A stretch of DNA of 64,000 bases from Saprospiraceae bacterium. Its GTDB lineage: Bacteria; Bacteroidota; Bacteroidia; Chitinophagales; Saprospiraceae. Below are positions 18,094 through 28,700 of this stretch, piece after piece; position 1 is the first letter of the stretch, and every line of letters begins with the position of its first letter. The translations under genes were made by a program, and so were the position numbers. Location: positions 17,546-81,545 of the forward strand of contig JADKGL010000014.1 in assembly GCA_016722295.1 (NCBI GenBank), given 5' to 3'. The notes under the pieces are model-generated. The model was given only the letters and a program-made list of their open reading frames with translations. It did no database searches and was not told the DNA's origin.

Positions 18094-18666
18094 CTATGCT
18101 TCAGTTGTTGGAGTTGCAACAGGTGCAACAACAGCTTCAGCCACTTTTCTACGAGCTCTTCTTGGAGCTGCTTTTTTTGCAGTTGCCTTCTTAGGAGCTG
18201 CTGCCTTTTTAGGAGCTGCTGCTTTTTTTGCAGTTGCCTTTTTAGGAGCTGCTGCTTTTTTTGCAGTTGCCTTTTTAGGAGCTGCTGCTTTTTTTGCAGT
18301 TGCTTTTTTAGGAGCTGCTGCTTTTTTTGCAGTTGCTTTTTTAGGAGCTGCTGCTTTTTTTGCAGTTGCTTTTTTAGGAGCTGCTGCTTTTTTTGCAGTT
18401 GCTTTTTTAGGAGCTGCTGCTTTTTTTGCAGTTGCCTTTTTAGGAGCTGCTGCTTTTTTAGGAGCTGCTGCTTTTTTTGCCGCTGCTTTCTTAGGAGCTG
18501 CCGCTTTTTTAGGAGCTGCTGCTTTTTTTGCAGTTGCTTTTTTAGGAGCTGCTTTTTTTGCTGCTGCTTTCTTAGGAGCTGCTGCTTTTTTAGGAGCTGC
18601 TGCTTTTTTTGCAGCTGGCTTTTTAGCTGTAGTTTTCTTTTTCGCAGTTGAACTTGCTTTTGCCAT
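18094..18666 (-). CDS. histone H1-like Lys/Ala/Pro-rich DNA-binding protein
   Basis: 190 residues. After MAKASSTAKKKTTAKK the protein is almost wholly made of KKAAAPKKATA-type units, ending with RRARRKVAEAVVAPVATP. It is extremely basic and of low complexity, like the C-terminal tails of eukaryotic H1 and the HC1/HC2-like proteins found in many bacteria. It should bind DNA without sequence specificity and compact the nucleoid. The unit repeats at the DNA level with a period near 33 bases, so copy number may vary between strains. It is monocistronic, with a very AT-rich upstream region (18667-18818). Confidence 0.85.
   Translation of the reverse strand: MAKASSTAKKKTTAKKPAAKKAAAPKKAAAPKKAAAKKAAPKKATAKKAAAPKKAAAPKKAAAKKAAAPKKAAAPKKATAKKAAAPKKATAKKAAAPKKATAKKAAAPKKATAKKAAAPKKATAKKAAAPKKATAKKAAAPKKATAKKAAAPKKAAAPKKATAKKAAPRRARRKVAEAVVAPVATPTTEA
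18160..18610. repeat. 33-bp-period tandem repeat inside the H1-like gene
   Basis: The plus strand repeats the motif AGGAGCTGCTGCTTTTTTTG with short spacers, corresponding to the 11-residue unit KKAAAPKKATA. Repeat units are almost identical in the middle (18230-18440) and more varied at both ends. The repeats are in phase with translation. Confidence 0.85.
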
Positions 18667-18818
18667 TTCTAGTTTTTTAGTTAAAAAAAATTCAAATTAA
18701 TTTTGATAAAAATATCAAATAACAATACAAAGATATGATAAATATTTTATATGCAAATTTTTTTTAATATTTTTTTCAAAAAATGATTTTTTTTAAAATT
18801 TTTTTTGATCAATTTTTT

Positions 18819-20876
18819 TTAAAAAGAATAACGAATTTGAAATTTTACCTCTGTTTTGAAAGGAGAATTTATTTTCTCATTTCCAGATCCGATGCTTTCA
18901 TTTTCTTTTTGAAATGTTCTCGATAAATGTAACTCTGTGGTTATTTTTTTATGTACACGATAGCGTAGATTGCCCACCACTCTTGATCCCAAGCCATAAT
19001 AGGCTGGAATACTAAACTGATATAAGAGATCATTTTCATAGGCATAAATTCGATTCAAATAGTCTTCTGTGTCAAATAATGCAAAGCGAATGTTGCCTGA
19101 TATTTTACTTTCAATAGATTTGTAAAGCAAATCTGAATAAATCAATGCACCTGATTTTTTTTCTAAAATATTTTTTACTAGATTCGTCTCAAATCGTGTT
19201 CTCCAAGTCCAATCAGGACTAATTTTTGATTCAAAATGAAGTCTAATAGAATATTTTTTAACTTCTTTTACTAGTCTCTCACTATTGATTTCGATATTAT
19301 TTTCAGTTTGTCGAGACACTAATTGAAGATAGGTTAAAAATTTTCTACGCTCTGAATATTGTAGTCTGAAAGAATATTCCGATCCACTTACTGGCAGATT
19401 AATATTGTATGATAGCCAAGGTTTTTTCCAATGATCTGCAAAAAATAGACAACTGAAACGCTGATTTATCTGCATACTCAATCCTTGGAGAAGCCCGATT
19501 TCATTGCGCGGTAAAGTACTTTCAGAGAATGCCGCAGATAGCATAGAGGAATATCCTGAACCATAATGTCGATACATTGCGATGTATTCTGCTCTCTTGC
19601 CAAGTCCTACCAATAATCCTTGTAGTACTGCAAATTGATTTCTATTTTGCATAGCTGCTTCACCGAACATGCTTAGATTTCTTTTGACCCATCTATAATC
19701 TAAGGAGATAAAATCTTGTTGGGCACTTGTCGAAACATCTTTTAGATCGGGTCGATCTGGTCGGTCTTTGAGATTGATATTTGTTTTTTGCAAAAAACCA
19801 TTTAGAGAAATATCCCATGTAGGTCTTCGATAACGCAATCCTTGGCCTATCATGGCAACTTGTATTTTATTGCGATCTTCTATCTCCGATGCTGTACGAT
19901 GAAAGCCTGAATAGAGACTTGAACTAAACTCTGTGTTTACATTTGGCTCTAATGCATTATTTGAAATCGTATCTGTCACAATGTTTGCATCAATTTTGTG
20001 TTGAGAGATGAAAACTGTATGTTCCCAATTTCGCTTGTATTGCAATTGAGCAGCTATACCTCTTAGCATATTATTTTCTTGAACAGAAACAAAAGGTTTT
20101 ACCACTGATCCATTTTTGTAAAAAGATCCAAACTGGCTTCCTTTACCAGCTACATAGGAATTATCTAGTAACAACCCTTGTCCCAATCTCGCTGAATAAT
20201 CACCAACTATAATAGATTTTATATTTTTTGAAAGATTGAAAAAAGCTAGATGACTAGATAAGTAGTCCACTCCAACGGGGGAAGTTTTCGAGAAATATTC
20301 TTCACCTGCATCTTTCTCCATATTGATTCCTATTGAATACACTCCTGGGATTTGAGATCGATATGCGAGGTATACTTTATCTTTCGATCCAATATATTTG
20401 GCTGGGATACTATCTCTAGCAATAAATCCTTGCTGTTTCTCAACAATCGCCCCAATTCGAAATACGAGGATGTTATTTGATTCACTGGAAAATAAACGCT
20501 TAATTGGTTTTACTCTTGGACTTTGATCCAATTTTAAATATGGGAGTAGCAAACGGATCTTCTCCAAAGGAATTGCATCTATAGTTTGTAATTCTAAAGG
20601 GGACAATACAGGTCTGTGTTTTGCAATGTAGGAAAGAATCAGTTCAATATCCCGAGCATTCAACCAATAGAAATTTGACAATTTCTGTCTATCGAGCTCA
20701 TTTATGGAATACATGAATTTTTTTCCTTCCAATTCATTTGAGGCAATATTATCATTATAGAAATTGGATTGCGCTTCATTTACTTCAATATTTTCTTGCG
20801 GAGTATCACTCACTTGTGCGGATAGGCTGCAGGAAATAAAAGCGATTACAATAAAAAATATAAGATTGGGCTTCAA
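18819..20876 (-). CDS. outer-membrane protein with N-terminal helix-hairpin-helix domain
   Basis: 685 residues. A signal peptide (MKPNLIFFIVIAFISCSLSAQ) is followed by a small ComEA-like helix-hairpin-helix region (about 55-115: LNARDIELILSYIAKHRPVLSPLELQTI). The rest alternates polar and aromatic residues with strands such as YSIGINMEKDAG and YGLGSRVVGNLRYRVHKK and ends in Phe, which fits an outer-membrane beta-barrel. This architecture is common in Bacteroidota and is annotated as a helix-hairpin-helix protein. Its role is not known. It lies 25 bases downstream of leuS and may be co-transcribed with it. Confidence 0.75.
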   Translation of the reverse strand: MKPNLIFFIVIAFISCSLSAQVSDTPQENIEVNEAQSNFYNDNIASNELEGKKFMYSINELDRQKLSNFYWLNARDIELILSYIAKHRPVLSPLELQTIDAIPLEKIRLLLPYLKLDQSPRVKPIKRLFSSESNNILVFRIGAIVEKQQGFIARDSIPAKYIGSKDKVYLAYRSQIPGVYSIGINMEKDAGEEYFSKTSPVGVDYLSSHLAFFNLSKNIKSIIVGDYSARLGQGLLLDNSYVAGKGSQFGSFYKNGSVVKPFVSVQENNMLRGIAAQLQYKRNWEHTVFISQHKIDANIVTDTISNNALEPNVNTEFSSSLYSGFHRTASEIEDRNKIQVAMIGQGLRYRRPTWDISLNGFLQKTNINLKDRPDRPDLKDVSTSAQQDFISLDYRWVKRNLSMFGEAAMQNRNQFAVLQGLLVGLGKRAEYIAMYRHYGSGYSSMLSAAFSESTLPRNEIGLLQGLSMQINQRFSCLFFADHWKKPWLSYNINLPVSGSEYSFRLQYSERRKFLTYLQLVSRQTENNIEINSERLVKEVKKYSIRLHFESKISPDWTWRTRFETNLVKNILEKKSGALIYSDLLYKSIESKISGNIRFALFDTEDYLNRIYAYENDLLYQFSIPAYYGLGSRVVGNLRYRVHKKITTELHLSRTFQKENESIGSGNEKINSPFKTEVKFQIRYSF

Positions 20877-20901
20877 ATGATTTTTTTAAATATTAACTAT
20901 T

Positions 20902-23724
20902 TTACAATACAATATTAATCATTCTTTCTGGAACAATGATAATTTTTTTAATTTCATTACCCTCAATCCATTTTTTTATCTCCTCCAATTCTAGAACTTC
21001 TGTTTCAAGTTCAGATTTTGGTTTAGACTTTGATACATTCCATTCGTATCTTTTTTTACCATTGACACTTACAGGATAGTTTACTGAATCTTCTACCAAA
21101 TATTCTTCGATAGCACTTGGATACGAAGATTTTTGAATTGAACCTTTGTTTCCTGCTAGATTCCAAATCTCTTCAGTGATGAAAGGTGCAAATGGTGCCA
21201 ACAATTGTGTCAAAGGAATCAGTATTGATCTTTTGCTGCAATTTATACTTTTCAATGCGTTGACGCATATCATAAATGCGGAAACTGAAGTGTTGAAAGA
21301 TAAGGCTTCAATATCTTGATTTACTTTCTTGATGCAGGTGTGTAATATTTTTAATTCTTCTTTCGTAGGTATTTCATCTGATAGTATGAATTCATCTTTT
21401 GCATTCCAAAACAATGAATAATATCTTCTTAAAAATCCAGACACACCACTAATTCCCTTGGTATCCCACGGTTTTGATTGTTCTAAAGGTCCAAGAAACA
21501 TCTCATACATTCTAAAGCAATCTGCACCATATTCTGCTACCACCTCATCTGGATTAACGACATTGTGATAGCGTTTTGACATTTTACCGATCTCAGACTC
21601 TAGCATCCATTTATCTTCAGTAGTTGATTTTAGCACATTGATTTCTGAATCATGTCCACGGAATTGGATGAATGCATCTATACCGTCTTTATCTAAGTAA
21701 GATTTTCCATTGCTATCTTTTTTTACTAATTTTAAAGGCACTTCTACTGCAGCGTAGTCTTCAGGATTTTGTTCCTTCACATAATTTAAATCGGCATATT
21801 CTGTTCTTTCACCTTCCGATTTTCTTTTCTTTAAAAATAAGCGATTGATCTCACCCTGGATCATTCCTTGGTTAACCAGTTTTTTAAAAGGCTCTTGGGT
21901 ACTTACATAGCCAAGGTCAAATAAAAATTTATGCCAAAACCGCGAATACATTAGATGACCTACTGCATGTTCTGTGCCTCCAATATATAAATCAACTTCT
22001 TTCCAATAGTCCAATTTATCTTTCGCTGCAAATGCATTTGAATTATGAGGATCCATATATCTCAAGAAATACCAACTTGATCCTGCGTATCCAGGCATTG
22101 TATCGGTCTCTCTTGTAAAATCTGGAATTGCATTAACCCATTCGGTTGCGTGAACCAAAGGTGATTGACCCTGAATACCAGCTTGAATACTGTCTATCCA
22201 TGGTGTTTCTACTGGTAAGTCTTCTTCTGTTAAAGCTACTGGTATATCATCACTAGTATATATTATAGGAAATGGTTCGCCCCAATATCTTTGTCTACTA
22301 AAATTAGCATCCCGCATTTTAAACTGAACTTCTGCTTTCCCTATATTTTGTTTTTCAATTTCGCCAAGAATTTTTTCTATTGCATCAACTACTTCTAGAC
22401 CATTTAAGAAATCTGAATTAATCATTTGCCCCAATTTCTCTTCTATGCCAGAATTTGGATATTTGGATTGATCTACAACAGGAATTATATCAAGGCCAAA
22501 TTTCTCTGCAAAAACTCTATCTCGAGTGTCATTGCTTGGCACCGCCATTATTGCTCCAGTGCCGTAATCAATTAATACATATTCTGCTATCCAAATTGGA
22601 ATTCTCTTTTTCGTAAATGGATGGATTGCATACGAACCGGTGAATACTCCAGAAACTTGTTTAGATTCAGACTGTCTTTCTCTTTCTGTTCGTTTTTTTG
22701 TATATTCTATATATTCTGAAACAGTAGCAGACTGATCTATTGTAATGATTTGTTCTAATAATGGATGCTCAGGTGCAAGTACGAGGAAAGTAGCACCAAA
22801 AATTGTATCAGGTCTCGTAGTATATATTTCTATGAATTCACTGGCTTGTTCTATTTCAAAATTCACATGTGCACCTTTGGATTTACCAATCCAATTTTGT
22901 TGCATGATTTTTAATGAATCTGACCATTCGAGATGATGTAATGATTCCAATAATCGATCTGCATAAGCTGTTATTCTCAAAACCCATTGCATCATTGGTT
23001 TTTTCTCTACCGGATGCCCACCTCTTTCAGAAACACCATCCTTAACTTCATCATTAGCCAATACTGTGCCCAAGGCTTCACACCAATTGACAAAGCCCTT
23101 TTTTCGATAAGCCAATCGGAATGACATGACTATTTCTTGTTTTTCTTTTTCTGAAAATCGACTCCATTCTATAGCGTTAAAATGATATATTTCCGAACTT
23201 TTTGCATGTAGACCATCTGTACCGAAGGCCTCAAAATGATTAATTAATTCTGCTATTGGCTTTGCTTTATCTGAGCTTTTACAATAATAATGATTGAATA
23301 ATTTTAAAAAAATCCATTGTGTCCATTTGTAATAATCTGCAGTACATGTCCTCACTTCTCGAGACCAATCATAGTTAAATCCTATATTGTCGAGTTGTTT
23401 TTTATACGTTTCAATATTTGCATGTGTTGAGATGGAAGGATGTTGACCAGTTTGCATAGCATACTGCTCAGCAGGCAAACCAAATGCATCAAAACCCATG
23501 GGGTGCAATACTGAAAAACCCTTCATATTTTTTGATCGAGCTATAATGTCAGAAGCGATATACCCCAATGGATGTCCTACATGGAGACCAGCACCTGAAG
23601 GATAGGGAAACATATCCAAAACATAAAATTTTGGTTTTAAAGGATCTTCAATGACTTTATACGTATCATTTTCTGCCCAATATTTTTTCCATTTAGATTC
23701 TACTTCATGATGATTAAATTCCAT
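20902..23724 (-). CDS. leuS: leucine--tRNA ligase
   Basis: 940 residues. A class I synthetase: the HIGH-type motif is PYPSGAGLHVGHPLGY (about residue 40) and the KMSKS motif is GKMSKRYHNVV (about 715), here KMSKR. The CP1 editing domain (about 250-450) has the threonine-rich YTTRPDTIFGATF and the GTGAIMAVPSNDTRDR motif, which hydrolyse mischarged tRNA. The length exceeds E. coli LeuRS (860) because of inserts typical of Bacteroidota, such as the charged region around KLVKKDSNGK. It sits between the MATE exporter (14 bases upstream) and the HHH outer-membrane gene. Confidence 0.97.
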   Translation of the reverse strand: MEFNHHEVESKWKKYWAENDTYKVIEDPLKPKFYVLDMFPYPSGAGLHVGHPLGYIASDIIARSKNMKGFSVLHPMGFDAFGLPAEQYAMQTGQHPSISTHANIETYKKQLDNIGFNYDWSREVRTCTADYYKWTQWIFLKLFNHYYCKSSDKAKPIAELINHFEAFGTDGLHAKSSEIYHFNAIEWSRFSEKEKQEIVMSFRLAYRKKGFVNWCEALGTVLANDEVKDGVSERGGHPVEKKPMMQWVLRITAYADRLLESLHHLEWSDSLKIMQQNWIGKSKGAHVNFEIEQASEFIEIYTTRPDTIFGATFLVLAPEHPLLEQIITIDQSATVSEYIEYTKKRTERERQSESKQVSGVFTGSYAIHPFTKKRIPIWIAEYVLIDYGTGAIMAVPSNDTRDRVFAEKFGLDIIPVVDQSKYPNSGIEEKLGQMINSDFLNGLEVVDAIEKILGEIEKQNIGKAEVQFKMRDANFSRQRYWGEPFPIIYTSDDIPVALTEEDLPVETPWIDSIQAGIQGQSPLVHATEWVNAIPDFTRETDTMPGYAGSSWYFLRYMDPHNSNAFAAKDKLDYWKEVDLYIGGTEHAVGHLMYSRFWHKFLFDLGYVSTQEPFKKLVNQGMIQGEINRLFLKKRKSEGERTEYADLNYVKEQNPEDYAAVEVPLKLVKKDSNGKSYLDKDGIDAFIQFRGHDSEINVLKSTTEDKWMLESEIGKMSKRYHNVVNPDEVVAEYGADCFRMYEMFLGPLEQSKPWDTKGISGVSGFLRRYYSLFWNAKDEFILSDEIPTKEELKILHTCIKKVNQDIEALSFNTSVSAFMICVNALKSINCSKRSILIPLTQLLAPFAPFITEEIWNLAGNKGSIQKSSYPSAIEEYLVEDSVNYPVSVNGKKRYEWNVSKSKPKSELETEVLELEEIKKWIEGNEIKKIIIVPERMINIVL

Positions 23725-23738
23725 TATTTACTTTTTAT

Positions 23739-25055
23739 TTACTTAGTCAATTGGTTAAAACGAAAATACAAAAATACAGAAACTAATGTAAGACAAGTAA
23801 TAAATCCTACCCAAACTCCATTAGCTTGCATGCCCACTTCACATGCTAAAAAATATCCAACTGGAATGCCAAACATCCAATAAGCAATGGTTGCAATAAT
23901 GGTAGGGTATCTTACGTCTTGCATTCCTCTTAAAATGCCAATAGCAACAGCTTGAACTGAATCTGATATTTGAAAGATAGCACCGATGATTAATAATACA
24001 GAAGCAATTTGGATTACTTCAGTTTCATCAGTAAATAGCAAAGGCAGCTGATGTCGGAATAACACAAAACAAATGGCACAGAATATCCCATACCATATGG
24101 CTATTCGAATTGAAGCCATTCCATAAATTCTTGCTTTGGGAATATCTCCAGCGCCAAAATATTCTCCTACTTTGATAGATCCTGCAGATGCAAATCCTAC
24201 TGAAACCATGAAAGTAACGGCTGCAATGCTTATCGCGATCTGATGTGCAGCTAATTGCTTGGCGCCAAACCATCCAATGATGATCGCCAATATTGCAAAT
24301 GCGCCAATCTCACTTGCGTATTGCCAAGCAGAAGGCAATGACATCTTGGCTATTCTTTTTATTTCGGCTAAATTGTATTTCCATTTTACGGTTCGGAATT
24401 CATTAAATTCTTTTGAAAATAAAATATAGAGCGTCATTAAGATTACAATTATAATTCTAGTTAAAAAAGTAGCCATTCCAGCTCCTTCCAATTCCATCCT
24501 TGGGATAAAATAAAATCCATAGATGAAAATATAATTGAGAATGATATTTATTGGTACGGCTGAAATTGAGATGTATAAAGGAATTCTTGTTTTTTCCATC
24601 CCATCACTAAATTGCTTCATTGTCAAAAAAATAATCATTGGTACGATCGACCAGTTGATCCAAAATAAAAAGGGCTTTGCATAAATTACTACTTGTTCTT
24701 CTTGCCCCATCTTATCTAGTAAATCTGAAGTCAATGCTATGATGGTGCATAGAAATATTGCAACGAAAATATTTAAAACCAAACTATTGACCAAAACATT
24801 TCCAACAAATTTTCTTTTTCCACTATTGATCTGAAAGGCAACTAACGGAGCAATCACAGTGGTCAACCCAATACAAGCTACATAAGGAATTCCTACATAA
24901 TTATTAACAAAGGCACTAGCAGCAAGATGAGTATATGACAACTTACCAACCATAATACTATCAGTGATGTTTAACGCCATCTGAGACAGACCACCTATTG
25001 TTAACGGTAATGCCAATGTTAAAATATCCTTATTTGCTTGACTAGTAAAATTCAA
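23739..25055 (-). CDS. MATE-family multidrug/cation antiporter
   Basis: 438 residues with about 12 membrane helices in two similar halves. The N-terminus reads LTLALPLTIGGLSQMALNITDSIMVGKL, the usual MATE opening, and the second half contains MSLPSAWQYASEIGAFA. It exports cationic drugs or metabolites in exchange for Na+ or H+. The start codon appears to be TTG (25055). A CATCTTTG box (minus strand, 25084-25077), one base off the -7 consensus, lies about 22 bases upstream and supports this start. It is probably the first gene of a unit with leuS. Confidence 0.9.
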   Translation of the reverse strand: MNFTSQANKDILTLALPLTIGGLSQMALNITDSIMVGKLSYTHLAASAFVNNYVGIPYVACIGLTTVIAPLVAFQINSGKRKFVGNVLVNSLVLNIFVAIFLCTIIALTSDLLDKMGQEEQVVIYAKPFLFWINWSIVPMIIFLTMKQFSDGMEKTRIPLYISISAVPINIILNYIFIYGFYFIPRMELEGAGMATFLTRIIIVILMTLYILFSKEFNEFRTVKWKYNLAEIKRIAKMSLPSAWQYASEIGAFAILAIIIGWFGAKQLAAHQIAISIAAVTFMVSVGFASAGSIKVGEYFGAGDIPKARIYGMASIRIAIWYGIFCAICFVLFRHQLPLLFTDETEVIQIASVLLIIGAIFQISDSVQAVAIGILRGMQDVRYPTIIATIAYWMFGIPVGYFLACEVGMQANGVWVGFITCLTLVSVFLYFRFNQLTK

Positions 25056-25730
25056 AAGAAATACGATTTGAAGTGCAAAGATGGGAAACAGAAGTGAAGG
25101 ATTATAATTTTATTTTATAAATACAACAAATTAAATTAAATAAATGATTACAAATGATATTAAAACACTTTATAAAAATATGTCATACAAGAATTCTAAT
25201 TTATAAAATTGAAATTGGCATAGTTTTTACATTGTTAAAGTATCTGCAATTCCACATTGTAAGGGCTGTTGTTACAAACATCCACACTTGAACGACTAAA
25301 TACAATTGATTTTCATTTTGGAAGTCAAAAATTCCTTTTTTTATATTATAAATTAGTTAGGTAGTAAAATATGTATAAACATAGATATTCTATACATTAG
25401 ATATGGTAGAATAAAATATGTAAAGAAACACTTGCACAGCGATTTGATTTATCTGAATATTGCATCGTAACAACAGCCGAATGAAGTGCATAACAAGCAC
25501 TTTATTTCTTATCAGCGCATGATTCATGCAAATTTCCTGATTTGATTATTCGGCAAGAATTATTGAAAAATAATTCAACTCACCAAACTCAACTCAACAT
25601 ACTCATGTGGCGTAGCTATACGTCAAACTTAATTGAGCAATCAATGAGCTTGGTCTATCTATGTCTATGAGTAATTAACGAAGCAAAATTTTAGGTTATT
25701 ATTAATATTATTAAATCAAATCAAATTAGT
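25056..25730. other. 675-base intergenic region before the giant surface-protein gene
   Basis: No gene seen. Two short palindromes occur: AAGTGC-ataacaa-GCACTT (25484-25502) and GCATGATTCATGC (25517-25529). GGCGTAGCTATACGTC (25609-25624) resembles the core of the REP-like repeats at 46.5-46.7 kb. The region must hold the promoter of the 1529-residue protein, but no exact TAnnTTTG box is visible close to its ATG. Confidence 0.5.
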
Positions 25731-28700
25731 ATGATTAGACTATGCTTACTTGACAAATTCAAATTATCGCTTCTGCGAAATTTGATGTTCGTACTAGTTG
25801 TTGTGGGATGGCAAAATGCCAATGCTGAAAACTCGAAAGGGTCAAATGTATTCGGCCAGCTAGCTTGTAACGACGATATCCAAATTAGTTTGGATGAAAA
25901 CTGTAGAGCCACCATAAATCCAGACATGGTATTGGAAGGCTCAGGAATTGTAAACGATGCTTACACAGTAATTGTGCGCGATTGGGCGACGAATGCAATT
26001 ATTGACGTTGATCCTGCTACACCTGGATCTCAGGTTGGCGCAGCTCAAATTAAAAGACATCTTCAGATCACAGTGCGTGAAGTTGCACCTCCATACAATA
26101 GTTGTTGGGGTAGAGCTTATGTTGAAGACAAATTAGCTCCAGTGATTACATGTCCTGCGGATGCTACTGTGACTTGTATGGATCCTATCACTACAACTGC
26201 TTTAGGAGTTGCTACTGTAGTTGAACTTTGTGGAGGACATACTACTAACTATTATGATGTAGTTTCTAAGGGTAGTTGTGCTTTAGGATATGACAAAATC
26301 ATTTCAAGATATTGGGTGGCAGTAGATGCAAGTGGAAATAGAGATACTTGTGTACAAACGATTAGAGTAAATTATGTTCCTTTAAGTGCAGTAGTATTTC
26401 CACCACATTTTGATGGATTGGCTACAGTTGGGCATACTGCTATGTTGAGTTGCGATGCAAAGATTGATAAGTCAAAAGATATTTCTTCACATTTGGTTGC
26501 ATATCCAACTTGTGTTGATGATTATTTACTTGATGCTGCATATTTAGCTGCAACTGGTGCAAGAAGACCGAAAGTATTAGGTTGGAATTGTTTGGATTCA
26601 GGTCCTTATGCAGGTCATCCAAATCCAAAGTCAGTTTATTATCCAGCAAACTTACCATGTTGGGGAGCTGATGTTCACACAATGTGGGCAGGTACAGGCG
26701 AACCTGCTGCAACTGGTTGTGCAAATGTTGCAGTAACATACAAAGATTTGCGAATTGATATCGCAAAACCTGGATGCGATGCAGGTCCAGTAGGTTGTTA
26801 TAAATTATTAAGAACTTGGACTTTGTTAGACTGGTGCACGGGTGAAGTTTTGGATTCTCATCAGATTATCAAAGTAGCAGATACTGAAGGTCCAAAAGTA
26901 TTGTATCCAGACCACTTAGATGTAAGTACAGATATTTGGAAATGTGAGGGAAGATGGGAAGTCCCACCAGCTTGGATTGTTGATAACTGTTCAAATGAAG
27001 TGCATTATTCAGTCCGTGTAGATAACGGAACAGTTTTAGGCAATGAAACAGCAGGCTTTATCGTGGTGAATCTTCCTCTTGGTATCCAAAACGCTTATAT
27101 TGTAGCCGAAGATTGTTGCGGCAACATTACAGAAAAACTTGTAGTAATTAATGTTGTTGATGACATCGCTCCTACAGCGGTTTGTGATCAAAAGACGGTA
27201 GTCTCTATAACTGGTAATCTTTCACCAGGTCAAAATTTTGCAAAAATTTATGCAGAAACATTTAACGATGGTTCTCATGATAATTGTGCTCCACATTTAT
27301 TCTTCAAAGTATTGAGAATGGATGAAATGGATGGCACTCCACACGGAACTTCAAAGCCATCAACAGTTTGCAATGGCGCAAATGGAGATGACGATACATT
27401 TATAACAGGTTCTCAATCATATTTTGATGATTATGTAAGATTCTGCTGTTCTGATGTTGGAACGACAGTTAGAGTAGTGTTTAGAGTATTCGATGTTGAT
27501 CCAGGTGTTGGACCAGTTTCACCATCAAGATTTTCTTCAGCTCCATTAGCAGGAAGATTCAATGATTGTATGGTTGAAGTTGAAGTACAAAACAAAACTG
27601 CACCTACAGTTGTAGCGCCTCCAGATGTCGTAGTAAGCTGTATGTTTTGGTTTGATGTAACAAAATTGACAGATGTTAATGATGCTACATTTGGAAAAAT
27701 AGTAAACGATGTTGCTTGGAGAAAAAATGTAAAGACATTGGATGTAGTTTGTAATTATTATTGCTTACCAAATCCAATTTCATTATACAATCCAGCTTCT
27801 CCAGCAGGAGTAAAAGCTTGTGGATTCTTTAACTCATTATTCTCACCAGCACATCCAGACAATAAATACGAATTATTGTGGGGATTAGATGGATATGTAT
27901 TATCTGGTTGCGGTGTAACACCATCAATTAGTGTAACGGATAGAAGAACATGTGGAACAGGTAGAATCGAAAGAACTTTTTCAGCTCCTGGTCCAAACAA
28001 TACAACTATTACAGCAAAGCAAACAATTTGGGTTGTAGATTGCGATCCATTCTATATTTCCCCTGATAGATGTGATTTAACAGATGATATCACATGGCCT
28101 GATTGTGGTGGTCAAGGTACTTTAGTTACAGGTTGTGGAGCAAATACTTCTCCTGATGCAATTGGCAGACCTAGAATTGAAAATGGTGCAGATGACAATT
28201 GTGCATTAATTGCGATTGAATATAGAGATGAAGTATTTACTATTGAACCAGATGCTTGTTTGAAAATATTGAGAAAATGGATTGTAATTGACTGGTGTCA
28301 ATATGATCCTAATATTAATGCAACAAACGGCAGATGGGAGCATACACAAGTGATTAAAGTGAATGATAGCAAAGCTCCTAGTGTTACATGTGCAGTGGGT
28401 CCTTGTGAGCCAGCAGTAATTAATCCTGCTACTAACTTATGTGTAGGACATATAAGATTGACAGCAGTAGGACGTGATACTTGTACTCCAGAAGATTGGT
28501 TGTTCTATGAATACAAAATAGATGCATTTAATGATGGATCTATAGATTATACAGTTGGAAGATTAACGAGAAGACAATATGCAGCAGGTGAAGTTCCTTC
28601 AGTTAGAAATAATCCTTTTGCAGATAATAGAAATAATCCTTTTGATGCAAGTGGAACTTATCCAATAGGAAAACACAAAATCACTTGGTATGTAGAAGAT

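Noticed and set aside
18160..18610. Regular repeats that could look like a CRISPR array
   Set aside because: The unit has no unique spacers and is in phase with a Lys/Ala-rich protein. It is a coding tandem repeat.
26440..28000. Long minus-strand frames inside the giant surface-protein gene
   Set aside because: They lie in the shadow of a strongly coding plus-strand gene and have low-complexity His/Leu/Asn composition without motifs.
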